Part shown: piece by piece, positions 1 to 12,327 of the stretch | How the letters are laid out: each line of letters opens with the position of its first letter | Position numbering within the stretch: the stretch's first letter is position 1 | Assembly (NCBI GenBank): GCA_964035015.1 | Contig: OZ036004.1 | Coordinates: 14,641,427-14,705,426 of the forward strand | Source of the DNA: Corallium rubrum | Taxonomy: Eukaryota; Cnidaria; Anthozoa; Scleralcyonacea; Coralliidae | Length of the DNA stretch: 64,000 nt | Direction of reading: 5' to 3' | Program-made: the position numbers and the translations under genes | Notes under the pieces: generated by a model | Seen by the model: the letters and a program-made list of their open reading frames with translations, nothing else | Told to the model about the DNA's origin: nothing | Databases searched by the model: none

Positions 1-1475
1 ACTTAAGTACTATTAAACTAAACTTGTCAGTTATAGTTTTATCCGTATTAGGAATAGGACTTTTCCCACCAATAATGTACTCGTAAAGATCGTTGTCGTC
101 TAGGGAATGAAGTCTTGCCAAGAGATTAGCCGGAAGTTGGTCAGTAATTTCATCCCACATGTTGTTTCGCCAATTGTTGAAGTTTGCGCATGACATAATA
201 AAATGATAGTTGATATTCCGCATTTGAAAATTGCAAAAAACGCAATAATGTATGGTATCACCATATGTCCAGGAACTAAATATTTCGGGTACATTTCCAC
301 ATATATAATATTAACCAAGATAACAATGGAAGCTTTTTGTAGAGGATTTCTTCTAGCTATCTCCCACATGTATAATGGCTGTAAGTGGGTATGAATTCTC
401 ATGTAAAAATCAAGTTCTTTCTTATATGTCATACCATTTTTCCATTTTTCGATCTCAAAGTTCATGATTTTATTAAAAACTATTCTTTTCCAAGTGGTTT
501 TTCCTGGAAAGGACAATTATTCAATATAGGTGGATAAATAGTTTATTAAATTAAGTTTTCTTAATATTCTTATGATATCAGGAATAAATCCAAGGCGCTG
601 TTTTGTCGGATCAGCGAGGTATGAAAAAAGACGAGAAATAAATATTTGTTTCGATGTTAATGTAGCATTTGAGCGACATAAGCGACCAAAGTACAGCAAT
701 TTCCTTTTTTTCCAATTTGCCCTTCCATGGACCACAAACCTAAGCTTCCAGTAGCTGCTTCTGATCTAGTATTCCAATCAAGACCTTGAATGCGCTTGGC
801 GTTAAATCGTTGGCTTCTCTCCAATGAATTTATTTCATTAATTGTTAAATTATTCCAAAGTTCGCACCCGTACAGAGCTGTTGGTTGACCAACTGTTCGC
901 CATAAACTGGCTCCGCATATTGGGTTTAGTGCATTTGGTCGGACACCAATGTTGACAAGACACGCCATCACCGACTTGGCTTTTTTACAGGCCTCTAATG
1001 TCCTTTCTGTGCTAGAAAAGTTTCCAGATAATTCAATGCCAACGTGTGGCCACGTCCTTTTTTCCATAATTGGAACACCATATAATGTCCATTCTCTCGA
1101 ATACTTCTCTTTGTTATACTTCTGCGTTGATTCTCCAAAGGTTACTACGGTTGTCTTCCCTGGGTTAAATTCAAAACGCCACTTCGAGCTATACTTTTCT
1201 AAAGAGTATAACATTTCTTGCAGGCCTTTAACTCGTGTAGATAACAGCGTAATGTCGACAGCGACCGTGATAGGGTTACATAGAAGTTTATTTAACCAAA
1301 AATGTTCGTTGCACTCACTAAGAATTTTAGGCAAGTCATCATTAAAAATCATGAACAGCCATGGAGATAATACACCACCCTGCCGTACACCTTGTAGAAC
1401 TGGAAATTCTTCCGAAGCCACACCATCTAGGAGGACTCGACTACTAAGTTTACTGTACCAATTTTGCAAGAGGCG
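1..1475 (-). pseudogene. 5'-truncated LINE reverse transcriptase, copy A
   Basis: This is the RT portion of a non-LTR retrotransposon, truncated inside the RT domain near 1475 and running off the window start. Reading downward from 1469, the segment VLQGVRQGGVLSPWLF matches RT motif B. The catalytic box, normally with two adjacent Asp, reads AVDITLLS, so one catalytic Asp is Val. The thumb region (WRFEFNPGKTTVVTFGES) follows. The frame breaks near 735-657 and again near 516, after which RNPLQKAS is readable; the copy at 2290-3980 has RNPLFIREI at the same place. The two copies clearly belong to one family, which I cannot place in a clade. The missing 5' end, the broken active site and at least two frame breaks show it is dead. 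Confidence 0.8.
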
Positions 1476-1662
1476 CCAGTCATAACGAATCAGTCATAGC
1501 GAAGACAAATGCCAAATTAAAACGCCAAAAGAAGCCCTCGCCACTCAAATTGACAAGAACTAGTGGTTAAAGAGTAGTCACACTGAACTAAGAGCATCAA
1601 AATAAGACGATATTTACGGAGCTCACAAAGTCATGTTCGTCCGCCTTCTTGGATATGCTAAT

Positions 1663-2289
<627 letters not shown>

Positions 2290-3980
2290 TTAGGTACAGT
2301 TCTTCATCTGGCTGTAGAAAGTCAATACATGTAGAAAGTCTTGTATTTTATCGAACATAAGTTCGCGCTCATTCCTTGGATGAGGGCAGTCGAGAAGAAA
2401 ATGTCTTGAAACGTCTCCAAAATCTTTAGAACATAATCTGCATTTGAAATACCCACCACTGTCGATCACGGCGTTCATCAGAGCTTCTGGAACATTGCCT
2501 GCAAACTATATTGACTGTGTTTAAAATTTCACGGATAAATAGCGGGTTGCGTTTGGCAACATACCACAAATCTAAAGGCTGTAGAATAGCATGGATTTTT
2601 CCAAAGTTGCTCAGCTCAAGTTTTTCTGAGATTCCCTTCTTCCAAATATCGTTTTGGTGACAGGTAATTCTTTTTGTAATGGTAGCTTTCCAAAATTTCT
2701 CACTTGGTAGAATGCCAGTAGTCATGTAATCATCAATGTAGTCCAGGAGTTCATACTTTTGTAATATGTGAAATACATCTGGAATAAAGCCCAATGATTT
2801 AGAGACTATTTTGTAGAAATACGAGAGGAGTCTAGTTACAAATAGAGATTTGTGAGCAGTGCTGCTTGACGACTTCATTAATTTATGTAGAAAAAGGAGT
2901 TTTGCTTTATCAATGTACCCTTCAACTGTCCACAGACCGATACTGCCAGTTACGGCTTCTGATCTTGTCGTGCTACTCAGACCTTGGATACTTTTTGCTG
3001 CAAACCTATTAACTACTTCTAGTTTATAGATATCAGATTTTGACATGTTGCACCAGAGTTCGCAACCATAAAGCATCCTAGCCAGACCGACAGTTCGCCA
3101 CAACTCTACTCCACATATAAGGTTCAAACCGCCAGGTCTAATACCACAGCTCAATAAGCATGAAACAACTTCTTTGCCTTTTTTGGCAGCGACATCGCAT
3201 TGTTCCTTTTGCGAAGCATCTCCAGTTAAAATCATTCCAACATGTTCGCAGGATTGTTGAACTTTGATTGAGCAATCATTGAGCCACCACACTCGCCTAT
3301 TCTTAAGTGAGTTGTAGCTTTTTGTCGATTCTCCAAAAGTGACTTCAAGAGAATTATCAGGATTAAACTCAAATCTCCATCTTTTACTATAGCTTTCCAT
3401 AGAAGTTAACATTGCTTGCAATCCTGATGATCGAGAAGAAAGAAGGGTAATATCGTCGGTCACCAAGACATTGCCATACCATGTTTCATTAACTGAAATT
3501 CCGTTGTCTTTTTGTCCAATTTCCGATGGTATATCATTATTAAAACACATATATAGCCAAGGCGAAAGAACGCCCCCTTGACGAACACCTTGCAGTACAG
3601 GGAATAGATCGGATGTTAGGCCGTTGACTGAGACACAGCTGGTCAGTTTGCCATACCATTTGCAAAGTAATCGCCAAGTCTTTCCTTTTATACCAAGATT
3701 GTAAAGTTTGAAGAATAGGCCATCCAACCAAACAGTGTCGAACGCTTTGGTAGAGTCTAAGAAACAAGCATAGACTTTGCTGCCACGTTCCAGGTAGTGG
3801 TAAACTGCTTCTCGAATAACAAAGCTTGCTTGAGTGCAACTTCTTCCTGTTTGGTAGGCAAATTGCATTGGATGAGGGATTCCAAGATGTTGGAATGTTG
3901 GCATCCACAAATCTAGGGTTAATCGCTCAAATACTTTTCCCAGTGCACTTAAAAGCTTGATACCGCGATAATTGATAATT
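2290..3980 (-). pseudogene. 5'-truncated LINE reverse transcriptase, copy B
   Basis: The same non-LTR family as copy A, but longer. From about 3980 down one reads YRGIKLLSALGKVFERL (RT fingers), then FLDSTKAFDTVW (motif A), VLQGVRQGGVLSPWLY (motif B), TDDITLLSS (motif C with the Asp pair kept) and WRFEFNPDNSLEVTFGES. The frame runs to 2426, and a frameshift near 2480-2510 moves to the frame ending at 2290. That frame holds a Cys/His cluster (CRLC, HFLLDC) typical of the carboxyl terminus of many LINE ORF2 proteins. The 5' end stops abruptly at about 3980, so endonuclease and ORF1 are missing, as expected of incomplete target-primed reverse transcription. Non-functional, but the RT active site is intact. 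Confidence 0.85.
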
Positions 3981-4017
3981 ACAACGAAAAGAAGCGAGTA
4001 AAGTAAAGTCTGAAGCC

Positions 4018-4239
4018 ATGGGCCTCTTGCCAGACATTTCCCTTTCTAATGTCTTGGTCATGGAACATCTGACGCCGAAAGCTCAAAATCTTCTCGCCGA
4101 AGCTAAGCGGTTCTCAAAACAGCATAACTACAAGTTTTGTTGGGTGAAAAACGCTAAAATATACCTAAGACAGTCCGAAGAGAGTCGTCATATTTTCATC
4201 AGAAATTTGGGTGATCTAGAAGAACTGAATGTGTCATAA
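4018..4239 (+). pseudogene. LINE ORF1 carboxyl-terminal fragment
   Basis: A 73-codon frame starting MGLLPDISLSN and containing FCWVKNAKIYLRQSEES. It resembles the last part of the nucleic-acid-binding ORF1 product of L2/CR1-like elements, where a short Lys-Asn-Gly/Ala-Lys-Ile-Tyr-type motif precedes the stop. It sits 43 bp ahead of ORF2, as ORF1 does in these elements. The upstream coiled-coil part of ORF1 is absent, so the element is 5'-truncated inside ORF1. Confidence 0.55.
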
Positions 4240-4282
4240 ACAAGATAAGTACATTTAATGGTGTTTAAATAAAAAAATTAAC

Positions 4283-7200
4283 ATGCCTTGTAATATAATT
4301 CAAAATTTTTTGACAGCTCTTCTTTTTAGTCACCTGGATGATTGTTCTTTTAATATTGTATTGTACGAAATGGTTCATGGTCCATTGCACTTTGATGCGG
4401 ACCGCCTCGATACTTTATTATTCAATCCAATTGACGAATCTCATTTAGATCATTTGACGCAAAATTTAGACCCGGATGCCAATTTTTCCATGCTTTCTTC
4501 TACCAGCAGTTATATGGTTCAGGACGAGGTCAACGCATTCCTTGAATCAAAACAAGAAAATGCTAGCTTTTCACTTCTGCATGTAAATGCTCGTAGTTTG
4601 CTCAATAGCTTTGATGATCTAAAATCTCTTGCAGCAAATAGTCACCAACCTTTCACTGCAATAGGTATATCTGAAACCTGGCTCAATGATACTACATCAG
4701 ACAGAGTTAATCTCCATGGATATAATTTTTTGTCTTGTCATAGAACTGCAAGATCCGGCGGTGGGGTTGGTCTATATTTGCGAAATGATCTTGAATATCG
4801 AATATGCTCGGAGTGTAACTTTTCAGATCCAAATATGATTGAGTCTTTGTTTGTTGAAATACTTGTACCAAACCAAAATTTAGCTTTGTTTTTGGATAAG
4901 TTTAATGAAATTCTCTCTACCATCTCAAAAAACAACAAGCACTGTTACATAATGGGAGATTATAACATAGATATGTACCGTTTAAATGAGCATTCTGTAA
5001 CTAATGAATTTGTTGAAAATTTGTTTTCCCATATGTACTTGCCTCTAATAAGCATGCCGACGCGAATCACTGCACATTCGGCAACGCTTATTGATAATAT
5101 TTTTACCAACCATTTGACACAAAATTTATTCAGTGGAATTATTATTAATGACCTGTCAGATCATTTACCGGTTTTTGTTTATGTCTTTACAGAAACTCTT
5201 CCCCTATGTAAACGTGCTGAGCAGACCATTCTTAGGGACTTTGGCGATAGCAATATAACCAAATTTCGTTCACATCTTACTAATGTCAATTGGGAAAATT
5301 TTTCTAATCAAGATGCAAGCAGCACGTTCGATGCTTTTCAGAATGAATTTTCTAGATTATACGATCTTAGCTTCCCACCTAAATCAGTCAGAACAAAAAA
5401 CCAGAACAAACCATTAACACCTTGGATGACAAGGGGGCTATTAACTTGTGTTCGGAAAAAGAATAAACTTTACAAAAAATTCATTATTTCACAATGCCCC
5501 GATAAAGAAAGACAATACAAGAAATACAAAAACAAGCTTACTCATTTAATTAAGATTGCTAAGAAAACATATTATGAGAATAAATTTGAAACTGCAAAAA
5601 ACGATCACAAAACAACTTGGAAGCTAATAAATGAAGTAATTAATAAACGTAGAAAAAAGTCCTCATTGCCTTCCTCGTTTATATCTAATAATACCCTGCT
5701 CTCCGATCCCAAAGACATTGCAAACAAGTTTTGCAAATATTTTTCTAACATTGGCCCGGATCTTGCAAGTAAAATTCCCGAGACTTCAAACTCTTTTCTC
5801 TCTTTTTTAAATTCAAATAATGAAGAGTCTATTTCACTTCATCCAACAAATGCAAATGAGCTCTTAGAAATCTGTAACTCTTTTAAGACAGCTAAAGCTC
5901 CTGGTTATGATAATCTATCCATGTATGTAATCAAAAAGTCCTTTGACCTTATAGTAGAACCTCTTATTAATGTTATAAATCTCTCTTTGTCTAAAGGGGT
6001 CTTTCCAGACAAACTCAAGTTTGCTAAGATTATACCAATTTTTAAAGATGGAAATCATAGTTTCTTTACAAACTATAGACCTACATCTCTCTTGACAAAC
6101 TTTTCAAAATTATTTGAAAAAGTAATGCAAAACAGGTTAATATTATTCATTGAGCAATGTGAAATTTTGTATAGATTTCAGTTTGGTTTTCGCAGTAACC
6201 ATTCTACCATGCATTCACTTGTTTCTTTGACAAATAACATTGCCACGGCCATTGATCGGAACCAGATAGCTGCTGGAGTGTTCATTGACCTTTCAAAGGC
6301 TTTTGATACTTTAGATCATGAAATATTATTTACTAAATTACAACATTATGGTATCCGAGGCGTTGCCCTTCAATGGATCAAAAGCTATTTCTGCAATCGC
6401 GAACAAATTGGTCCAATATAATCAAACCTGTTCCTCTATGGAAAAATTAAAATGTGGAGTACCGCAAGGTTCTATTTTAGGCCCATTATTTTTTATTTTA
6501 TATATAAATGACCTGCCGAATGCACTAAAGCTGCCAGAATCTTATCTTTTTGCTGATGACACTACTATATATTATTCAAATTCAGATGTCAAGCAGCTTG
6601 AGTTTGTCTTGAACAGTGAACTTCAGAAGCTCGATATCTGGATGAAGTCAAATAAGTTGTCTGTGAACATCAGTAAAACAAATTATATAATTTTTCGACC
6701 GAGACAAAAGAAAATCAATTTAACTCTATCTATTCAATACAACAATCAAATAATCACCCAAAAACATTACATAAAATTCTTAGGAGTATATATAGACGAA
6801 CATTTGTCTTGGAAGGAACATATTAATTATATTTGCAATAAAATCGCCAAATCCGTTGGAATAATTTACCGATCGCGATATCTATTGTCATCTGCAACAA
6901 GATTATCCTTATACTATACACTTATATATCCCTATCTCACTTATTGTAATATAGTATGGTCTTCCACTTACGTAACTAACCTAAATAGAATTTTTCTTTT
7001 ACAAAAACGAGTTGTACGTATTCTTACAAATTCTGAATACCGTGCACATTCTGTTCCACTTTTTAAACAACTTAAAATATTGGATATATTTAAGTTAAAT
7101 TCATTTCATATTGGCAAGTTTATGTTTCTATATCATCATTGTATGTTGCCTACATGCTTTAATGAATTGTTTATAACAAATAATCAAATACATGGTTATA

Positions 7201-7373
7201 ACACCAGATCTGCTGGTAACTATAGATCACATGCTTGTCGAACTAATATAAAGCAGTTCACCATTTTATACTCAGGACCGAATATTTGGAATTCTTTACC
7301 TGTGAATATAACTGTTATAAACACAATATCTTCTTTCAAGACGCAATTTCGTAATTTTTTGCTTAACGAATAA
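4283..7373 (+). pseudogene. LINE ORF2: endonuclease plus reverse transcriptase
   Basis: Encodes the apurinic-like endonuclease and RT that carry out target-primed reverse transcription. Endonuclease landmarks are NARSLLN, ISETWL (catalytic Glu), MGDYNIDM (catalytic Asp) and LSDHLPVF (Asp-His). Between IESLFVEI and LFLDKFNE the usual stretch holding a YRPP-type motif is missing, suggesting a small in-frame deletion. RT landmarks are LSKAFDTLDH (motif A), VPQGSILGPLFF (motif B) and FADDTTIYY (motif C). The carboxyl end has GYNTRSAGNY and IWNSLPVNI, typical of this LINE group. One frameshift near 6400-6415 separates the first frame (4283-6421) from the second (to 7373). Otherwise the protein is close to full length at about 1,030 residues. 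Confidence 0.9.
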
Positions 7374-7704
7374 CTATGTTATGCGGCTGGCTCTGATGCT
7401 ATGACCATGTTTATCGAATATCTAGTAACAATATAAAAAATTATTGGAAAATCTATTATGTAATTTTGTAAATTTTCTCTTTCAATTTCATTATGTTTGT
7501 AAATATTTACTTTAATAATTCTGCCTGAATCTATATTGATATATTAAATATTCAACTTTCAATTTTTTAGATGGGGTGGCCTCTTTACACAAGCTCTAAG
7601 CTTCTTGAGGTCTCCTCGCCGACTTTATTTAACATTTTGTAAATAACTATTATTTTTTTTTTTTTTGCAAATAAACCAATGAATCAATCAATCAATCAAT
7701 CAAA
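7374..7704 (+). other. LINE 3' untranslated region and tail
   Basis: AT-rich sequence after the ORF2 stop. It includes a GC-richer block (GGTGGCCTCTTTACACAAGC), an AATAAA-like AAATAAACC and a terminal run of ATCA repeats. It is bounded by the ORF2 stop and the tail, and I see no other gene in it. Confidence 0.65.
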
Positions 7705-8001
7705 ACAAACGAAGAGCTTCGTCAACACATTCACTATATTCAGTCGACGCCATCGCAACTATGTAGTCTATGTATACGATAATATATTAAAGATTTAATT
7801 ACATGATGACAAGTTAATCCCTGATGACAAGTTAATGGTTTATTAGCCAATCAGTTTTTCCAGTCCACCAGTGGACTGGTATATCGAAAAACATATCGAA
7901 ACCCGGCAGACGGTTTTTCAGCTTCGCCCACGGGCGTTTTCCGCCTCGCGTGTTTTCCGCCTGGCGGGTAATTCCGCCTTTGCGGGTTTTCCGCCTCCGG
8001 T
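7705..8001. other. Spacer with repeated TTTTCCGCCT motif
   Basis: Noncoding interval between the LINE tail and the target duplication of the Mutator-like element. From about 7936 to 7997 the sequence TTTCCGCCT or a close variant recurs four times about 15-25 bp apart, alternating with GCGGG. This gives a short GC-rich patch in AT-rich surroundings. No function assigned. Confidence 0.6.
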
Positions 8002-8011
8002 ATTCCACGAC
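8002..8011. repeat. Target-site duplication, left (ATTCCACGAC)
   Basis: The 10-bp word ATTCCACGAC lies immediately outside the left terminal inverted repeat and again immediately outside the right one (14851-14860). A 9-11-bp duplication is the length expected for Mutator-like transposition. Confidence 0.93.
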
Positions 8012-8111
8012 GGTGATCGCTAGAACGTATACTTTAAAATAAGGTTTCTGTGAGGAGACTGAGTACGAGTTCATTGAAATCTTCGGAAATTGTACACGAG
8101 CGAAGACCGAC
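8012..8111 (+). repeat. MULE left terminal inverted repeat, 100 bp
   Basis: Pairs with 14751-14850 read on the other strand. The first 37 or so bases are identical, followed by scattered single differences, and identity ends abruptly after GAAGACCGAC. In MULEs the terminal repeats hold transposase binding sites and often the promoter; the first coding exon begins 168 bp inside this repeat, consistent with that role. Confidence 0.93.
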
Positions 8112-8279
8112 CGATAAATGTTATTTTAAACGATGTTTTATTAATAAATAAATATTCGGCCTGTTGCGGGATTTTTCAAAATTTGCGGGAAATTGCAAAA
8201 TTGTACGTATACATTTTTAATAAGAAGCGGAATATTATTCAAATTTCAAATACAATGTTGGCGCTTACTCATCCGAAAC

Positions 8280-11200
8280 ATGTCAAATAATAGAGAGTTG
8301 GGGGCCTCTCTTTCTGAAGAAAAGTTGTTGACAGTTGGTAATACATCAGATGTGCAAGCAATTGTGCAGGAATATGAAACGGAAACAAAAAGCAAGTTCA
8401 TCGTGTATTATAACGACAAGAGCTTTGGTTCAAATGGTAAGTTCACGTTGATAACGCAGCAATATTTTAAGTGCAGAGGACGGGACTTGGGGGCCAACCA
8501 GTCAACCACCCTGTTTTAGAATTACAGCGTGTCCCACAGTTTGTTTTGTTTACATAGTCAGTGATCAAACCACAACCACGAAAATGTAATAAAGGCGGAT
8601 TTCCATTCAGCTTTCTTTGTCGAGCGAGCACTCGGGTGGAACGGATCCCACAAGACAAAAGAAAGCGATCACAAAATGTCGATCGCGCAATAAAAAGCAC
8701 TGAATGGAAAACACACCCCTACACCCCCCAGTGGTTTTGTAAAAGCATGATTTGCATTATTCAACCCAAAATTTTGGCAGGGGTTCACACACTGATTTAC
8801 CCCCCCCCCCCCCCCCCCCGCCCCCAGCAACAAAAACTGTCCCCGATTAGTACACAACTTGTGGTGCACTAGAAGACAGACACATTAATAAACTTGTTGA
8901 TTGATTGATTGAGACCAGAGCTACATGTAAACATTTGGGTGGCCATTCCAAGTTCCCAACTTTAGGGACCATTCATTATTTATTGGGGGTAGGGGGATGG
9001 GTGAGAAATTGCCAAACTTTCTTTTTTTTTTCAGGTACCCCCCAAGCAAACTTCAAAAATTTGGTGGCCCCCCTGTTTTTATTTGACATAATTTCAGTGC
9101 CCCCCCCCCCCCCAACCCTTCAAATTCTGACATTAATCTTAAAACTAACCCCACCCACCCTACCTATAAAACCTCAAAATTCAACCCCATTAACCCTAAA
9201 CCATAAACCTAAGCTTAACCCTAAATATAACCTTCTTAACCCCAACCTTAATTCCCACCCAACCCACACATTAAACCAATTGTCACCTTAACCTTCTCCT
9301 TAATCTCAATCATAATTATTACCCTAACACCTTAAACCTCAAATTATAAACCATTCTCCACTACTTTTTACCAACACAATACACCAAGGATGGTAAATCA
9401 CAACCAGGATCTAAATACCTGAACCTTATGGTTTACTTTTACTTTTATTTTACATTTTACAAAACAACACAAAATAATTCCAATTAAAGGCTTTTCTGAA
9501 TGATTTTTCCCAATAAGAAATGTTTGTTTGTATAATAATGTTGATCATCAAAGATTCTTATCCTTGTTTAATACAAAAACTTCATGTCCCCCCTTAAGAA
9601 CTTATAAATTATTTCAATTACTTGTGAGTGTGTAAGTGTGGAACAGCATAATTTTCATTCCCAACAGACACAGGATACATAAAAACTCTAATCTTGCAGT
9701 TATCTTTATTATTTAAACATCTAGTAAACAGTTTACAAAAACTACATTTGCATTATCTATTATTCCTGTTCAGAAATTAGGGAAGACAATATCAAGGTTT
9801 ACTGGGAGAGAAAGGACAGAGACCAATGCAGACCAAGCATACCATATGATGGAATACCTTTTGTATATGTTGGAGAGAAAGTATTATGGTGTCACCAAGG
9901 AAAGGACAAAAACAAGAATGCAAAGCTAAAAAATAAGAATAATACTGAGAAGCAACAGGTAATAACACATACTGTATTGGTAGTTTAGACAAATATAGTA
10001 ATGCATCATATAATACCAACAATTGGACAATAAATATGTCATGCATTATGCATTTCATATAAATTACAGACTGAGATAAATTATTAAAATTTTAAATTGA
10101 CAGGTTGATGACCACAGTTACCACTCAAAGAAAAGATCTTTTGCTCAGACATCAAAAAAGAAAGATTGCCCAGCAGCAATTTACATCACACAAATTGCAA
10201 AATTTCCAAACATGAGGGTAAATATTTTTGTATGGATATAAGAGAAAAGTCGTATCAAGAAAACTACCACACACTTATAACTAAGACATTAAAATGATTT
10301 CACATCTGGATCAACAGAGATAGTGTCTTTATTAGAAGAAAAGCAGCAAAAAAATTGCACGATGCCCTAAAAGAAAAGAAAATTGAAAGCCTTGAAATGC
10401 AGTATGTCATCAAGTTACCTCACCCTTCTGAGCACAGATACCACATAACTGGAAAGGTAATACATTGTACTAATGGATAATTTTGTAACAGTACATAAAA
10501 TCCTCGTGCAACACTTGCCTACTTTTAAAGGATTTTTTATTATAATGCAATGCTCCATTTGATTGTCTTTATAAGAGTAATATACCGGTACTGTATATTA
10601 TACTGTATACTGTACATGTATATTATACAAATAATAAATACATTTCCCCTTATTTCAATACAAGGCTGCTGGCATAAGGAAGCCTTTGGATCCAGCGATT
10701 ACCGAAAAGCTATCAGAATTGGCGAGAGATGGTGTTCATTCTGTAAGTGAAGCACGCAGATATCTTGAACTTTTTGTTGCGGGTGATCTGTTTAAAGGAT
10801 GCAAAGAGCAACCAGATAAAACAAGCAGGCGTTTCTATCCTACAAACAAGGACATCTACAATCATCTCTACAAGGGAAAAACAAATCGTTTTTCTTCGGC
10901 CGACCAAAAAAACTTGGATGAACTTGTGCAAAAGTGGAAAACGGAGAATCCACAAGATTCGTTCATATATAGGCCACATTCTGGTACATCAGAATCAGAT
11001 GAGCCTGGAGATGGTAAGAATGACACTACATCTGATCAAGCCCCTGCACAACTTGGTGAATCAACAGTTAATGAAACCCAGACTTTGTTATTCTGTCACC
11101 AGACCAGTGACCAGAGGCGTCTCCTTACAAAGTATGGCAATCAAATGTGTCTACTTGACGCAACCTACAGAACAACAAAATATGATCTTCCTTTATACTT

Positions 11201-12245
11201 TCTGTGTGTTAGAACAAATGTATGTTATGAGGTTGTGGGATCATTTGTCATACAGTATGAGAATATGGAGTGTGTCAAGGAAGCATTAATGGTATTCAAG
11301 GAATGGAATGCAAATATGTGGGAACCTTCATATTTTATGGTGGATTTTGCCGAGGAGGAAATCCAAGCACTTGAAATGGTTTTTCCAGGTATTATAGGCA
11401 ATAGGCCTTAATAATTCCAGGAATACTATATCAGTTGCCACCACTCCCAAAAGCATACATACTGTACTTTACACTCACATTTTGGCCAGCTATAGAATTC
11501 AGCCCAGGGTGGTAGGGGGTGATTTTCCATAGGAGCATACCCCTAAACTCACTAGGATAATGTAGCTCAGCCTGCACCATCACCAATCAGCAAACAATCA
11601 CAGACCTGATGACACCATTGAGCCTGTTTTCTCCTACTTCTACATATTGATGATGTTCTGCATCCTTGTAATGACTGGTTAGATGCTCTAACCATTGAGC
11701 TACTGAGTATTTAATCAGTAATTACAAGGTTACAGTTTCATTCCCTGTCTGCACTCAGAAACCTTTTTCTGAGTGTTTGAGCTTGATGTATGTCTACCAA
11801 ATGTCTGTCATATAATTAATATTTGTGTGCAGTACACAATTACCAGAAATTCTTTGCATTTACACTAATAGGTGCAGTAGTGTTACTTTGTGATTTTCAC
11901 CGAGAGAAATCTTGGCAAGAATGGACATCAAAACTGGAAAATGACGTTGTTCAAAGTCAGCAGGATGTGCTTAATCTTTTAAGACACATTGCACATGCTG
12001 TAACATCTGAACAATGCAGAGAAGCCATAAAAGCCCTGATGCAAAGCAAACTTTGGCTAGAAAATCTCAAACTAAGAAACTGGTTTGGAAAGAAGTGGTT
12101 GCCAAACATCAAGGTACAAACTACAGTGTACATGTATCACCAGGTTGCATTCTGTTTCTGATATTCCAAAATTATTTCACCCTCAGTCATGAGTCAATAA
12201 TTAACTTTGAAGTGGTGCAACAATTTGTCAAAACCATGATTATTG

Positions 12246-12327
<82 letters not shown>

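Larger units (their letters stand above)
3985..7704 (+). mobile_element. Near full-length LINE of the L2/CR1/jockey type
   Basis: A non-LTR retrotransposon in the plus orientation, with the end of ORF1 (4018-4239), ORF2 (4283-7373), a roughly 300-bp 3' untranslated region and a short tandem 3' tail of ATCA/TCAA units (7680-7704). Short tandem 3' tails instead of poly(A) are characteristic of L2/CR1-like elements. The 5' limit is approximate because I could not find target-site duplications. ORF2 has a frameshift and a probable small deletion, so this copy is inactive. Confidence 0.8.

Noticed and set aside
9120-9310. Possible interstitial telomere-like sequence with AACCCTAA words
   Set aside because: The words are scattered and degenerate in a C/T/A-rich tract, with no regular hexamer period.
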